From assembly GCA_029975275.1 (NCBI GenBank), contig JARKPN010000010.1, positions 1 to 64,000 on the forward strand: a DNA stretch of 64,000 nucleotides. The letters run 5' to 3'. A model generated the notes under the pieces. The model made no database searches. It saw nothing but the letters and a program-made list of their open reading frames with translations, and had not been told where the DNA came from. The DNA is from Geobacteraceae bacterium (lineage in GTDB: Bacteria; Desulfobacterota; Desulfuromonadia; Geobacterales; Geobacteraceae). The position numbers were made by a program, and so were the translations under genes. This document shows positions 36,956-45,604 of this stretch, piece by piece. Every line of letters starts with the position of its first letter. Within the stretch, counting starts at the first letter, position 1.

Positions 36956-37031
36956 CCAGGGGACGGAATCGTTCGGCCCGCCGACCGCGGCTTCAAGGGC
37001 TGGACACACACTACCGTTTACAGGAGAACGC

Positions 37032-38048
37032 GTGTCAGTGAAAATGAACTTCCGGATACCCTTCCTGATTTTTCTTCTGGTCTGCACCGCCTTGTTATCC
37101 CTCACCCTGGGGAAGTACGAGGTCACCCTGAATGAGATCGTCCGGTTTTTCGCCGCATCCGCGGGCATGGATACCATGGACGGAGACCGGTACGCCCTGC
37201 TCCGCAATATCCTGCTGGACATCCGGCTGCCGCGCATCGTTGCCGCGGGTCTCATCGGTGCTGCCCTCTCCGTTTCCGGGGCGGCCTTCCAGTCCATGTT
37301 CATCAACCCGCTCGTCTCCCCGGCCCTGTTGGGGGTTCTGGCAGGCGCTTCCTTCGGCGCCGCGCTGGGAATGATCGTCTCGGACAGCTGGTTCGTCGTG
37401 CAGTCCTGCGCCTTTGTCTGCGGCTTCGCGGCTGTGCTCGTCGCGGTGGGGATAGCGCGGCTCTACCAGGGTGACCGGCTGCTGATGCTGATCCTCGGGG
37501 GGATCATCAGCGGCGCCCTGTTCACCTCTCTCCTGTCCATCGTCAAGTATCTGGCCGACCCGTACAACCAGCTTCCCGCCATCGTCTACTGGCTCATGGG
37601 AGGGCTTTCCCTGGCCGACGCCGGGACCGTGTACCCGGCCTCCCTCCCCATCGGAGCTGGGATACTCTGCCTGCTGCTGTTTTCCCGTTATCTCAACATC
37701 CTGAGCATGGGAGACGACGAGGCCAAGTCCCTCGGGATAAACGTGGGCCGCATCCGGATGATACTGATCTTCTTCGCCACCCTCATCAGCGCCCTGACCG
37801 TGGTGATCGGAGGACTCATCGGCTGGGTCGGCCTGATCATACCGCACGTGGCGCGGATGCTGGTTGGTCCCGACAACAGGGTCCTGATGCCCACGGCGGC
37901 CCTCATTGGCGCCGTCTACCTGATTGCGGTGGACGACGTCTCCCGGCTCCTCTTCAGCGTGGAGGTCCCCCTGGGGATCGTCACATCTCTCATGGGCATA
38001 CCGTTTTTCGTACTCGTGCTGAAAAACGCACGGAAAGGTTGGGCGTGA
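37032..38048 (+). CDS. FecCD-family ABC transporter permease, probably for molybdate/tungstate or a complex
   Basis: 338 residues, almost all hydrophobic with about ten membrane helices. The BtuC/FecCD signature regions are present: LRLPRIVAAGLIGAALSVSG, the PLVSPALLGVLAGASFG segment, and GLIIPHVARMLVGPDNR near the end. Permeases of this family import siderophores, cobalamin, haem and, in the MolBC case, molybdate. Riboswitch 2 directly upstream argues for a molybdenum or tungsten substrate. I choose GTG 37032, five bases after AGGAG; in-frame GTG and ATG codons shortly after are alternatives. The ATPase gene overlaps its stop (GTGA). Confidence 0.85.
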   Translation: MSVKMNFRIPFLIFLLVCTALLSLTLGKYEVTLNEIVRFFAASAGMDTMDGDRYALLRNILLDIRLPRIVAAGLIGAALSVSGAAFQSMFINPLVSPALLGVLAGASFGAALGMIVSDSWFVVQSCAFVCGFAAVLVAVGIARLYQGDRLLMLILGGIISGALFTSLLSIVKYLADPYNQLPAIVYWLMGGLSLADAGTVYPASLPIGAGILCLLLFSRYLNILSMGDDEAKSLGINVGRIRMILIFFATLISALTVVIGGLIGWVGLIIPHVARMLVGPDNRVLMPTAALIGAVYLIAVDDVSRLLFSVEVPLGIVTSLMGIPFFVLVLKNARKGWA

Positions 38049-38872
38049 ACATGCTGCTCGTGGCCGAGAACGTTACCTTCGGATACCCGGACAAGCCGGT
38101 CCTGCATGATGTCTCACTCGCGGTGCGCAGGGGAGAGATCATCTCCCTCCTGGGACCCAACGGGAGCGGCAAGACCACCCTGCTGAAGACCCTGCTCGGA
38201 TTCCACCGTATTGAAAAGGGGCGGGTGCTGTTCGAAGGGCGCTCGATCTCCTCCCTCGATCTGAAGTCCCTCGCGCGGAGCATCGCCTATGTGCCGCAGA
38301 TACACCGGGCCTCCTTCGCCTACCGGGTGGTCGACGTGGTGCTGATGGGGAGGATTCCCCACAAGTCGTTCTTTTCCCGCTATACCGACGAGGATATGGA
38401 CATCGCCCTCGCCACTCTCGACAAGCTGTCCATCCTTCATCTGAAAGAGAGACCCTATACCCGCATCAGCGGCGGCGAACGCCAGCTCACGCTCATTGCC
38501 AGGGCCATGACCCAGGGCGCCCACACCTTCATCATGGACGAGCCTGCCAACGGCCTGGATTACGGCAACCAGATCAAGCTGCTGGAAGGGCTGATGGACC
38601 TCTGCGACGAGGGGTACACCTTCATCAAATCCACCCATTTCCCGGACCACGCCCTGTGGGTGGCGGATCGGGTGGTCATGCTCAAGGAAGGCAGGATTAT
38701 AGCGGACGGCGCGCCCGACGACGTCATTACCAGCGAGAACCTGTTCGCCCTGTACGGCAGGGAGGTGGACGTGCATTCATTGCGGGAGAGTTTCAAGGTC
38801 TGCATTCCAAGGAAGATCGGCAAATGCAGATGTGCGCCGTCAAAAAGGGATAAAAAATATGACAATGTCTGA
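38045..38872 (+). CDS. FecE/MolC-type ABC transporter ATPase
   Basis: 275 residues. Walker A GPNGSGKTT, Q-loop in YVPQIH, signature SGGERQLTLIARAM, Walker B TFIMDEPANGLD and H-switch in STHFP. This matches the ATPases of FecCD-type importers, which energise uptake of metal complexes. Translation is coupled to the permease by GTGA. The last 14 bases overlap the start of an A+T-rich gene, and the C-terminal tail (KRDKKYDNV) may come from that inserted sequence. Confidence 0.92.
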   Translation: MNMLLVAENVTFGYPDKPVLHDVSLAVRRGEIISLLGPNGSGKTTLLKTLLGFHRIEKGRVLFEGRSISSLDLKSLARSIAYVPQIHRASFAYRVVDVVLMGRIPHKSFFSRYTDEDMDIALATLDKLSILHLKERPYTRISGGERQLTLIARAMTQGAHTFIMDEPANGLDYGNQIKLLEGLMDLCDEGYTFIKSTHFPDHALWVADRVVMLKEGRIIADGAPDDVITSENLFALYGREVDVHSLRESFKVCIPRKIGKCRCAPSKRDKKYDNV

Positions 38873-39194
38873 ACTTGAAATGAAACTGCCCAATGGATTT
38901 CACGATATAGCTATAAAAAAGATGACCTTAGATTATGAAAACAAGACCTTAAGTATGATTATAGTTATTGACGAAACAGGAAAAGAAGCCGAACTGTTTT
39001 TTAGTGGGATGGGAGAGTTACGTTTAAACAATGAAATTGTTTTTAACGGTGACCCTTTTTTATGGGTCACTGACTTTGGGTTAGAAAAAAAATACGCTGA
39101 TGATTTGTATTCAGACTTTTATTTCTTTATTTCAAACCTGAACGCTTTTCTTAATTTTGAAGTTCAAAAAGCTGAGTTAAAGGAATACCCATAG
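38859..39194 (+). CDS. A+T-rich acquired gene for a small protein of unknown function
   Basis: 111 residues from ATG 38859, eight bases after AGGGA. Base composition is about one third G+C, in sharp contrast to 60% on both sides, and codons such as AAA, TTA and AAT dominate; this is a sign of recent transfer. The opening LPNGFHDIAIKKMTLDYENKT recalls small Imm50-type immunity-like proteins that begin with F-H-D, but I cannot confirm that. No toxin gene is visible nearby. The gene begins inside the end of the ATPase gene, so insertion was exactly at that junction. Confidence 0.65.
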   Translation: MTMSELEMKLPNGFHDIAIKKMTLDYENKTLSMIIVIDETGKEAELFFSGMGELRLNNEIVFNGDPFLWVTDFGLEKKYADDLYSDFYFFISNLNAFLNFEVQKAELKEYP

Positions 39195-39468
39195 TATGTT
39201 GTTGAGAAGCTAGCCATAATGACTGAGAGAAAAATAAACTATCTGACCCTTACAAACGTGGATTATTCTAGAGAATATTACGGGGACAAAGTTAGCTTTG
39301 TATATGCCCTCATTTTTTTACTACATTTTTCATTTTAGCTTTCGGTCCAATGAGGCAGCCTCAGTCAGAAATGGATTTTTAAACCGTTTGAGTTAATAGA
39401 ATACGAGCTTCCCTTGGAATATTGAATCCAGGGAGGCCGTGCTGTCCATGACAAAGGAGGATTCATTC
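39195..39468 (+). other. A+T-rich gene-free stretch, right part of the acquired segment
   Basis: No coding region is supported. The A+T-rich composition of the preceding gene continues to about 39400 and then returns to normal. A small hairpin (39408-39437, CTTCCC with GGGAGG and TGGA with TCCA) stands just before the FmdE gene and its AAAGGAGG site. No promoter is clear enough to name. Confidence 0.5.
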
Positions 39469-40023
39469 ATGCTTATTACCGATGTTCGAGAAACGCTGCA
39501 ACGCTGCATCGATTACCACGGCCACTTCTGTACCGGCCAGTCGCTCGGGGTCCGCATCGCCAAAAAAGGGTTGGAGCTGGCCGCCCCGGAAGACCTGAAG
39601 GACCTTATCGTTTTCATCGAGAACGACCGCTGTATCGCGGACGCGGTCCTGATAGCCACCGGCACCAGGCTGGGCCGGAGAAACCTGAAGTACGTGGATT
39701 ACGGCAGGATGGCGGCGACCTTCATCAACCTGAAGCGGGATACGGCCTGGCGGGTGAGCCTGAAGCCGCGCGATTCGGCCAACGACGCCGGCGAGGACGC
39801 CAGGGAGCGCGTTCTCACGATGCCGGACGACGAGCTCCTCAACTGGAAGAAGGTCAAGGTTGAGCTGAAAAAAGAGGATCTCCCCGGAAAACCCCTGAGG
39901 ACCGTACCGTGCGTCAGGTGCGGGGAAAAGGTGTTCGACGGGAAGGACGCCGTGGACCGGGAGACCGGCGAAGGGCCGTTGTGCAGGGCCTGCCTGGGCG
40001 GCTCCTACTACCAGGAGGCTTGA
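39469..40023 (+). CDS. FmdE-family protein
   Basis: 184 residues. Opening DYHGHFCTGQSLGVR with His17, His19 and Cys21, then ENDRCIADAV; both are conserved metal-site stretches of FmdE (named after a subunit linked to molybdenum formylmethanofuran dehydrogenase). The C-terminus has a zinc-ribbon of CVRCG and LCRAC. Bacteria with FmdE lack that enzyme, and the gene is repeatedly seen near molybdenum genes. The start ATG 39469 follows AAAGGAGG. It begins a five-gene run: FmdE, NTPase, ExbB, ExbD, TonB. Confidence 0.88.
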   Translation: MLITDVRETLQRCIDYHGHFCTGQSLGVRIAKKGLELAAPEDLKDLIVFIENDRCIADAVLIATGTRLGRRNLKYVDYGRMAATFINLKRDTAWRVSLKPRDSANDAGEDARERVLTMPDDELLNWKKVKVELKKEDLPGKPLRTVPCVRCGEKVFDGKDAVDRETGEGPLCRACLGGSYYQEA

Positions 40024-40026
40024 CAG

Positions 40027-40620
40027 ATGCGCCTCGCGGAACGCGCTGTCGTGATTCTGAGCGGACCGGGCCAGAGCGGGAAAACAACGCTTCTTGCCGC
40101 TCTGGTCAACCGGCTCCGGCGGGAGGGGCTGAAGGTCGCCGGCATTCTGGCCGAAGGTCTGTGGGAGAACGGGATACGCAGCGGGTTCGACCTGACGGAC
40201 CTCTCCGACAGCAGTTCGACACCCCTCTGCCGACGCAGAGCCGACAACGGCCCGCAAAGCGGCATACCTTTCGACTTTTTCGAAGACGGTTTCGCCGCCG
40301 GGATAAAGGCGCTCTCGCCGGAGAGGTGCGCGGGGGCCGATGTGGTCGTCGTGGACGAGATCGGCTTTCTCGAACTGGATGGAAAAGGGTGGTCACCGGT
40401 GTTGCGGCCACTGCTGGAGCTGGACGGGGCGGTCCACGTCTGGGTGGTGCGGCGCAAACTGCTTGAGGCGGTGCGCGCTGTCTGGGTCCTTGCGACAGCG
40501 CAGGTCGTCACGGTGGAAGGGCCTGACGCCCTCAACCGGCTGAAAACCGCCTGCCTGAGCGGATTGGACAAGTTGCAAAACGGGAATCGAAAAGGAAAGA
40601 CAGTGTCATGGAATCTCTGA
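40027..40620 (+). CDS. Small P-loop NTPase (THEP1-like)
   Basis: 197 residues. Walker [11 protein letters not shown] near 12-21 and Walker [12 protein letters not shown] resemble the THEP1/NTPase_1 family (which has D-E-I-G-x-M-E-L) and also MobB-type nucleotide-binding proteins. The role is unknown; placement between FmdE and ExbB suggests a job in metal or cofactor handling. The gap to FmdE is three bases, and its last 13 bases overlap exbB, so this is a tight operon. Confidence 0.78.
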   Translation: MRLAERAVVILSGPGQSGKTTLLAALVNRLRREGLKVAGILAEGLWENGIRSGFDLTDLSDSSSTPLCRRRADNGPQSGIPFDFFEDGFAAGIKALSPERCAGADVVVVDEIGFLELDGKGWSPVLRPLLELDGAVHVWVVRRKLLEAVRAVWVLATAQVVTVEGPDALNRLKTACLSGLDKLQNGNRKGKTVSWNL

Positions 40621-41042
40621 AACTGGCCGTCGATTACGGGATTATCTGGCTGCTGGCCCTGCTGAGCGTGGTGGCGGTTGCCTGCGCCATCGAGCGGCTG
40701 CTGGTCTTCCGGCGGATACGTCCGGGTGATTACGCCGAAAAAAAGGAATTGGAGCTGGAGTTGACCCGCAAACTGCACGTCATCGCCACCATCGGCAGCA
40801 ATGCTCCGTATCTGGGACTGCTCGGCACGGTCCTCGGCATCATGCTCACCTTCTACACCATGGGAAACGAGGGTTTCATGGACACCGGCAAGATCATGGT
40901 CGGCCTCGCGCTGGCGCTGAAGGCCACGGCCGTCGGGCTCCTGGTGGCGATCCCGTCGGTAGTTCTCTACAACCTGCTCCTGAGAAGGGTAAAGGTGCTC
41001 ATCCTGCGATGGGAGATTATGCATGGAAGAAAAGGGGTTTGA
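40608..41042 (+). CDS. exbB: ExbB-like proton channel subunit
   Basis: 144 residues, three membrane helices (about 8-32, 60-85, 100-125), MotA/TolQ/ExbB core [17 protein letters not shown] and [20 protein letters not shown]. It is among the shortest ExbB proteins, missing an N-terminal extension. Together with ExbD it uses the proton gradient to drive TonB. It overlaps exbD by 20 bases. Confidence 0.92.
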   Translation: MESLKLAVDYGIIWLLALLSVVAVACAIERLLVFRRIRPGDYAEKKELELELTRKLHVIATIGSNAPYLGLLGTVLGIMLTFYTMGNEGFMDTGKIMVGLALALKATAVGLLVAIPSVVLYNLLLRRVKVLILRWEIMHGRKGV

Positions 41043-41400
41043 TTACATAAACGTCATCCCGTTCGTGGATATCATGCTGGTGCTCCTGACCATCGTACTG
41101 ACGACATCGACGTTTATCGCCACCGGCGGCATCGCGGTCCAGCTTCCCAAGGCGTCGCGAAACAGCCAGGAAACACTGAAGGTCAGGACCATCGAGATCG
41201 ACAGGAAGGGAACAATCTACTTCACCGGCAGCCCGGTCACCATCACGGAACTCGGGGAGGCGCTGAAAGCCCTGGACAGAAACAGCCCGTTTCTCATCAG
41301 GGCCGACCGGGATCTGCGGCTCCAGGCATTCGTGGACGTGCTGGATACGGTGAAGAATGCCGGGTTTCAGAAGGTCAGCCTCCAGGCAGAGCATAAGTGA
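41023..41400 (+). CDS. exbD: ExbD-like proton channel subunit
   Basis: 125 residues. One N-terminal membrane helix with the proton-carrying Asp in [11 protein letters not shown] (about residue 12) and a periplasmic domain. It overlaps exbB upstream, and its stop codon overlaps the tonB start. Confidence 0.93.
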   Translation: MEEKGFDYINVIPFVDIMLVLLTIVLTTSTFIATGGIAVQLPKASRNSQETLKVRTIEIDRKGTIYFTGSPVTITELGEALKALDRNSPFLIRADRDLRLQAFVDVLDTVKNAGFQKVSLQAEHK

Positions 41401-42146
41401 TGAGCAGCGGCAGAAAAGCGGTCGTTTTGTCCATACTGCTTCATGGATTGTTTCTCTGCGGCATCCATACCGTGGGAAGAACGTTCGCCGATACGGCGGC
41501 CAGGCCGGTCGTCATCGACTTCACCCTCATGGACTCCGGAGGGACGGCCCCGGAGCGGAGGGAAGCGGCGGCGAAGCAGCCTGCGGTGCCGGAGCCGAAA
41601 CGGCGTGCCGAGGTTCGGGAGAAGACGGTCGTGAGGAAGGTGGAAAAGACGGAAACATGGCGGCCCGCGACGACAAACGTGCCGCAACCCGCGCTGGAGG
41701 CTGCGGGACCGGTTCCCGTATCATCGAAAGCCAATGAAGCCCGGCCGGAAAAGGTGGCGGCCACGCAGTCGGGCGGAAGCGGCGACAAGGGACCGGCCGC
41801 GCCGGTCGGGACCGCTGCCCCCGGCACTTCCGGAGGAGACGGGAGCTACTCGGGAGAGCAGGCGCACAGCAGGTATACCCGGGAGCATTACGCATACATC
41901 AAGGAGCTGATTGAAAAAAAGCTCTCCTATCCGCCTCGGGCCAGAAAAATGGGATGGACGGGGAGGGTCGTGGTCTGTTTCCAGGTATTGAAAAACGGCA
42001 GGGTGGACAAGGTGTGGATCAAGAACAGTTCGGGGTATGAAATCCTGGACAGGAATGTGATCGACACCATTCACGCGGTGGAGCCGTTTCCCCGCCCGCC
42101 GGAATGGGTGGAGCTGAGCATGCCGATAATCTATCGGATCGATTAG
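41400..42146 (+). CDS. tonB: TonB energy-transducing protein
   Basis: 248 residues. N-terminal membrane helix with the His of SILLHGLF, which contacts ExbB; a long polar middle part with Pro, Lys and Glu; and a C-terminal TonB domain from about 165 (YPPRARKMGWTGRVVVCFQV, ending in FPRPPEW). Start ATG 41400 shares a base with the exbD stop. The set stands 1.2 kb upstream of the TonB-dependent receptor, so a dedicated energiser is likely. Confidence 0.93.
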   Translation: MSSGRKAVVLSILLHGLFLCGIHTVGRTFADTAARPVVIDFTLMDSGGTAPERREAAAKQPAVPEPKRRAEVREKTVVRKVEKTETWRPATTNVPQPALEAAGPVPVSSKANEARPEKVAATQSGGSGDKGPAAPVGTAAPGTSGGDGSYSGEQAHSRYTREHYAYIKELIEKKLSYPPRARKMGWTGRVVVCFQVLKNGRVDKVWIKNSSGYEILDRNVIDTIHAVEPFPRPPEWVELSMPIIYRID

Positions 42147-42225
42147 ACAGGATCTGTATGGCAAACAACGATACGAGGAAGAACACAATGGAATGATCTG
42201 ATTGCTGCTGAAATCGGGTTTGTAT

Positions 42226-42315
42226 CTCCGACCCGCGCGTCCTGGGACGATTTCGTTATGGACGCCGGGCGATGGGTGCCGCTGGAAACGGCGACGCCTC
42301 CCTTTTGGAAAGGAG
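42226..42315 (+). promoter_or_regulatory. Moco-type riboswitch 3
   Basis: It runs from CTCCGACC to TTTTGGAAAGGAGA, with CGCTGGAAACGGCG (compensating base change in the stem relative to copy 2) and CGCCTCCC. No ModE-like palindrome is found upstream. Confidence 0.87.
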
Positions 42316-42332
42316 ACGGTTCACCGGCTGTG

Positions 42333-42366
42333 AAGGCCGGCGAGTTTTGTCTCGCCGGCCTTTTTT
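42333..42366 (+). terminator. Terminator of riboswitch 3
   Basis: AAGGCCGGCGAG and CTCGCCGGCCTT pair perfectly, then six T. It begins 18 bases after the aptamer, as in the other copies. Confidence 0.93.
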
Positions 42367-42430
42367 ATTGATGCGGGGTTTCGATTACCGCGTACATGCT
42401 GAAAACGGGAGTGAAAATGAAGGAAATGAC

Positions 42431-43282
42431 ATGTCTTCCAGCCTGATTCTGGACGAGGCGGCGGATATCCTGCGGGGACTGTACGGCAATGAACTCGATT
42501 CCATCGTCATCGAGCGGCTGGTGGTCGGGGTCTTCTTTGTCGGGGTGAAACTCACCAACGGGTGCGGCGGGATTGCCTACACCCCTCCCGAAGTTGTCAG
42601 GAGCGCCGGCAACCGCATCCTCAAAGGGAACACCCCCTCTATCCGCGGCATGCATGCAGTCGAGGCAATGGCCGGAACGATCCCCGGCCCCTTTGCCCAT
42701 GTCATCAGGCTGGCCACGCTGAACGCCCTGTCGGTTCCGTTCTTTGAAGCCGGGCGCTACACCGTTGATTCGAGCGGCGACGTATCCGGGATCCGATCCC
42801 TTTTCCGCGGTCGACGGGTCTGCATGGTGGGTGCCATTATCCCGCTCCTGAAGCGGCTTCAGGAACTGGGTCCGGCCGAGGTCACCATCATCGACCGCAA
42901 GAAGGAAACCCGGCAGGAGGCCGAAGCAGGGTACGGCATGTTCGTTCCCGTGGAACGCACCGCCGAAGCCCTTGCCCGCTGCGAGACGGCCGTCTTCACC
43001 GGGGCCGCCATCGCCAACGGCAGCATCGAACAACTCATCGGCTTCGTCCCTGCAGATGCGGCCATGGCGGTTGTCGGACCGACCGCCGGTTTCGTTCCCG
43101 AGCCGCTCTTCCGGCGCAACGCCGCCATGGTCGGCACAGTGGCGGTGACCGATATCGACCTGGCCCTGGACGTGCTCGGCGAGGGTGGGGGAGGGTACCG
43201 GCTGTTCGGGACCTGCATGCGCAAAATAAACCTGCTCAATACGGAGCGGTTCCGGCGCCTGGGCCTGGACTGTTCCTGTTGA
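42431..43282 (+). CDS. DUF364/DUF4213 (putative heavy-metal chelation) protein
   Basis: 283 residues. The N-terminal 80 residues (VVGVFFVGVKLTNGCGGIAYTP) fit DUF4213 and the rest (TIIDRKKE, FTGAAIANGSIEQLI, VVGPTAGFVPEPLFRR) fits DUF364, a family labelled as putative heavy-metal chelation. Several conserved Cys/His cannot be assigned to a site from sequence alone. It is the first gene after riboswitch 3, followed by the TonB-dependent receptor, which ties it to metal uptake. I start at ATG 42431 with AGGA seven bases before; a start at 42371 is also possible. Confidence 0.85.
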   Translation: MSSSLILDEAADILRGLYGNELDSIVIERLVVGVFFVGVKLTNGCGGIAYTPPEVVRSAGNRILKGNTPSIRGMHAVEAMAGTIPGPFAHVIRLATLNALSVPFFEAGRYTVDSSGDVSGIRSLFRGRRVCMVGAIIPLLKRLQELGPAEVTIIDRKKETRQEAEAGYGMFVPVERTAEALARCETAVFTGAAIANGSIEQLIGFVPADAAMAVVGPTAGFVPEPLFRRNAAMVGTVAVTDIDLALDVLGEGGGGYRLFGTCMRKINLLNTERFRRLGLDCSC

Positions 43283-43358
43283 GGCGGCGGACATGGGCCG
43301 CACCACATCTTTCCCCATGGGAAAGTAAAATTCAATGAAGAAGGAGGAGTAACCAGCT

Positions 43359-45443
43359 ATGAGAGAATTTTGGATTGCAACGCTGCTTTTGTGTTTTGTC
43401 ATGGTGACGAGCGGGGCTGCGCGGGCAGAGGAGAAGCAGGGGGAAGGGTATGAAAGCTATTCACTCGGGGAGGTCTACATTTCGAGCGAAAAGCAGCCCG
43501 TAACCAAGGAGGCCTCGATCACCAACGAGATTACGGCCGAGGACATGAAAGCCACGAACAGCCGCACCGTGGCCGAAGCGTTGGCGAACACCCCGGGCGT
43601 GACCGTGATCACGAACGGGAGGAACGAGCCGATGGTCTCGATCCACGGTTTTTTCGATCAGAGCAGGATCCTGGTGCTTATCGACGGCGTCCCGTACTAT
43701 GAAACCGAACGCGGGTATCTCGATCTGAACCAGTTTTCCACTGACAATATTGCCAAGATCGAGGTAACCAAGGGGGCCGCATCGGTTCTATACGGGGCGA
43801 ATGCCGAAGGGGGGGTCATCAATATCATCACCAAGAAGGGGACTGAGAAACCGTCCTTTTCCGTAAACGCCGAAGGCGGCGACGTGGATTATTACAAGGC
43901 ATCCGCTTCCCACGGCATGAAAAAGGGCATCTTCAACTACTGGCTCAATTATGAGCACAGTCAGGCCCACGGATGGCGGATGTCCAACGATTTCAGGCCG
44001 ATGGTCGGAAGCAGTTTCGACAACAGCACGAGAACCACCATCAACGGGGTATTCGAAGACGGCGGCACCCGCAATCAATCCAACTACTCGAAAGACAGCG
44101 TCTGGGCCAAGTTCGGCATCGAACCGTCGGAGGGATCCGAGTACTTCCTGAATTTTCACTATATAACAAGGGACAAGCCGATCCCGAGCAACATCCGCTC
44201 CGTCAGGCGCTTTACGGCCCGGCCCGCCTTTACCAACTTCTTCGGCTTCAACCGGTATGACGACTGGGGTCTGGACCTGAGCGGACAGCAGAAACTGGGC
44301 GACAAGGTCACCATGAAGGGAAAGATCTTCTACCACAATCACGCCGACGCCATGGACTCCTATTCCGACTGGAACTACAACAACATCCTCGCCAGGAGCG
44401 CCTACTATGATTACATGATAGGCGGTTCGCTCATCACGGAGTTCAGACCCGTCTCATGGAACAAGGTCAGCCTCGCGTTAAACTATCGGGGCGACTCGCA
44501 CAAAGAGCGGGCGGACAACTACCTGCCGTTCGAAAACTTCTTCGCCTGGACCGGGTCGGTGGGGATCGAGGACGAAGTGAGCATAACAAAGAACTTCTCA
44601 GTAGCTGTGGGGGCGAGCTACGACTGGTTCAAGGTCACCGACGCAAACCAGAACAACACCGCTTCCGGCACCGGGGCTTTCATCAGCCAGACCCCTCTGC
44701 CCACCGGCCCGACCACGAACAGCTTCAATCCCATGATCAGCGCGGTCTATCTCTTTCCGGAGAATACGAAGCTGTTCGCGTCCGTTGCCCGCAAGACCCG
44801 CTTTCCGACCCTGCGACAGCTCTACGCCAACATAGATACCGGCAGTTATGAACTGAAACCCGAAAGCGCCATCAATTCCACCATCGGAGTGTCACGGCCG
44901 TTTGGCAATTTCATGTGGGGTCAACTGTCGTTTTTCTATCACAGCATCTCCGATATGATAGTTCAGGCCGTATCCGGTCCTTACCAGCCATATGAGAATC
45001 TCGGGAATGTCGAGGTCTACGGCATCGAAGTGGCGACCGAATTCTATCCGATGAAGGACCTGGTGCTGAGGCTCGGCTACAACTACAACCACGCAACCGA
45101 TCAGACCGAAGGCAGGGCTACCGAACACGTGGTGAATGTGCCCGAGCACAAGCTGGATATGGGTGTGCAGTATACGGTGCCGTACACCAAGACACGGATA
45201 GACCTGAACGGTATCCTTCTCGCCGACATGTTCACGCAGCTGCCGACCCCGACCAGGCCGACAACGGAAATCCAGAGCGTCGCAGGCTATTTTCTGCTCA
45301 ATGCGCGGGTCTCCCAGAAGTTCCTGGATAATTTCGAGGCATACATAGCCTTCAACAATGTCTTTGACCGGAACTATGAGTACAGCTACGGCTTGCCCGC
45401 GCAGGGACGCAACATCTTCGGCGGGATCACCGCCAGGTTCTGA
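43359..45443 (+). CDS. TonB-dependent outer-membrane receptor
   Basis: 694 residues. Signal peptide ending ARAEEK (about 24), a TonB-box-like ESYSLGEVYISS, plug domain (VAEALANTPGVTVI, ILVLIDGVPYY, VTKGAASVLYGANAEGGVINI) and a beta-barrel ending in an aromatic residue (GGITARF). Typical substrates are siderophores, cobalamin and other complexes above the porin size limit. Here the gene follows riboswitch 3 and a DUF364 gene and precedes two periplasmic binding proteins, so the cargo is likely a molybdenum, tungsten or cofactor-related compound. The exact ligand is unknown. AAGGAGG precedes ATG 43359. Confidence 0.92.
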   Translation: MREFWIATLLLCFVMVTSGAARAEEKQGEGYESYSLGEVYISSEKQPVTKEASITNEITAEDMKATNSRTVAEALANTPGVTVITNGRNEPMVSIHGFFDQSRILVLIDGVPYYETERGYLDLNQFSTDNIAKIEVTKGAASVLYGANAEGGVINIITKKGTEKPSFSVNAEGGDVDYYKASASHGMKKGIFNYWLNYEHSQAHGWRMSNDFRPMVGSSFDNSTRTTINGVFEDGGTRNQSNYSKDSVWAKFGIEPSEGSEYFLNFHYITRDKPIPSNIRSVRRFTARPAFTNFFGFNRYDDWGLDLSGQQKLGDKVTMKGKIFYHNHADAMDSYSDWNYNNILARSAYYDYMIGGSLITEFRPVSWNKVSLALNYRGDSHKERADNYLPFENFFAWTGSVGIEDEVSITKNFSVAVGASYDWFKVTDANQNNTASGTGAFISQTPLPTGPTTNSFNPMISAVYLFPENTKLFASVARKTRFPTLRQLYANIDTGSYELKPESAINSTIGVSRPFGNFMWGQLSFFYHSISDMIVQAVSGPYQPYENLGNVEVYGIEVATEFYPMKDLVLRLGYNYNHATDQTEGRATEHVVNVPEHKLDMGVQYTVPYTKTRIDLNGILLADMFTQLPTPTRPTTEIQSVAGYFLLNARVSQKFLDNFEAYIAFNNVFDRNYEYSYGLPAQGRNIFGGITARF

Positions 45444-45487
45444 CGGCTCCGGCCGCAACGGCTTCCTCCTCCTCCTCGGGTTGCGAT

Positions 45488-45526
45488 GGCCGCCGGTTCC
45501 GCCTCCTTCCGGCGGCCCCCTTTTTT
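45488..45526 (+). terminator. Terminator after the TonB-dependent receptor gene
   Basis: GGCCGCCGG and CCGGCGGCC pair and are followed by CCCTTTTTT. Despite it, the binding-protein genes downstream share the regulation theme and may be reached by read-through or have their own promoter. Confidence 0.88.
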
Positions 45527-45552
45527 CGAGGAAGGGGTGAGGTTCCATGACC

Positions 45553-45585
45553 AGACCTGCCGGGTTTCGGAAACCCGGCAGGTCT
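45553..45585 (+). repeat. Perfect hairpin before the first binding protein gene
   Basis: AGACCTGCCGGGTTT pairs with its exact complement around a three-base loop. A decayed version of the same 33-base sequence stands at 46664-46696 before the second binding protein gene, so hairpin and gene were apparently duplicated together. Confidence 0.75.
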
Positions 45586-45604
45586 CTAAAAAGGTGAAAC
45601 TGAT

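Noticed and set aside
39408-39437. Riboswitch or attenuator before the FmdE gene
   Set aside because: Only a single small hairpin with a non-T-rich end; no aptamer-like elements shared with the four Moco-type RNAs.
42150-42225. ModE operator ahead of riboswitch 3
   Set aside because: No TATATAACG-type palindrome within 80 bases upstream.
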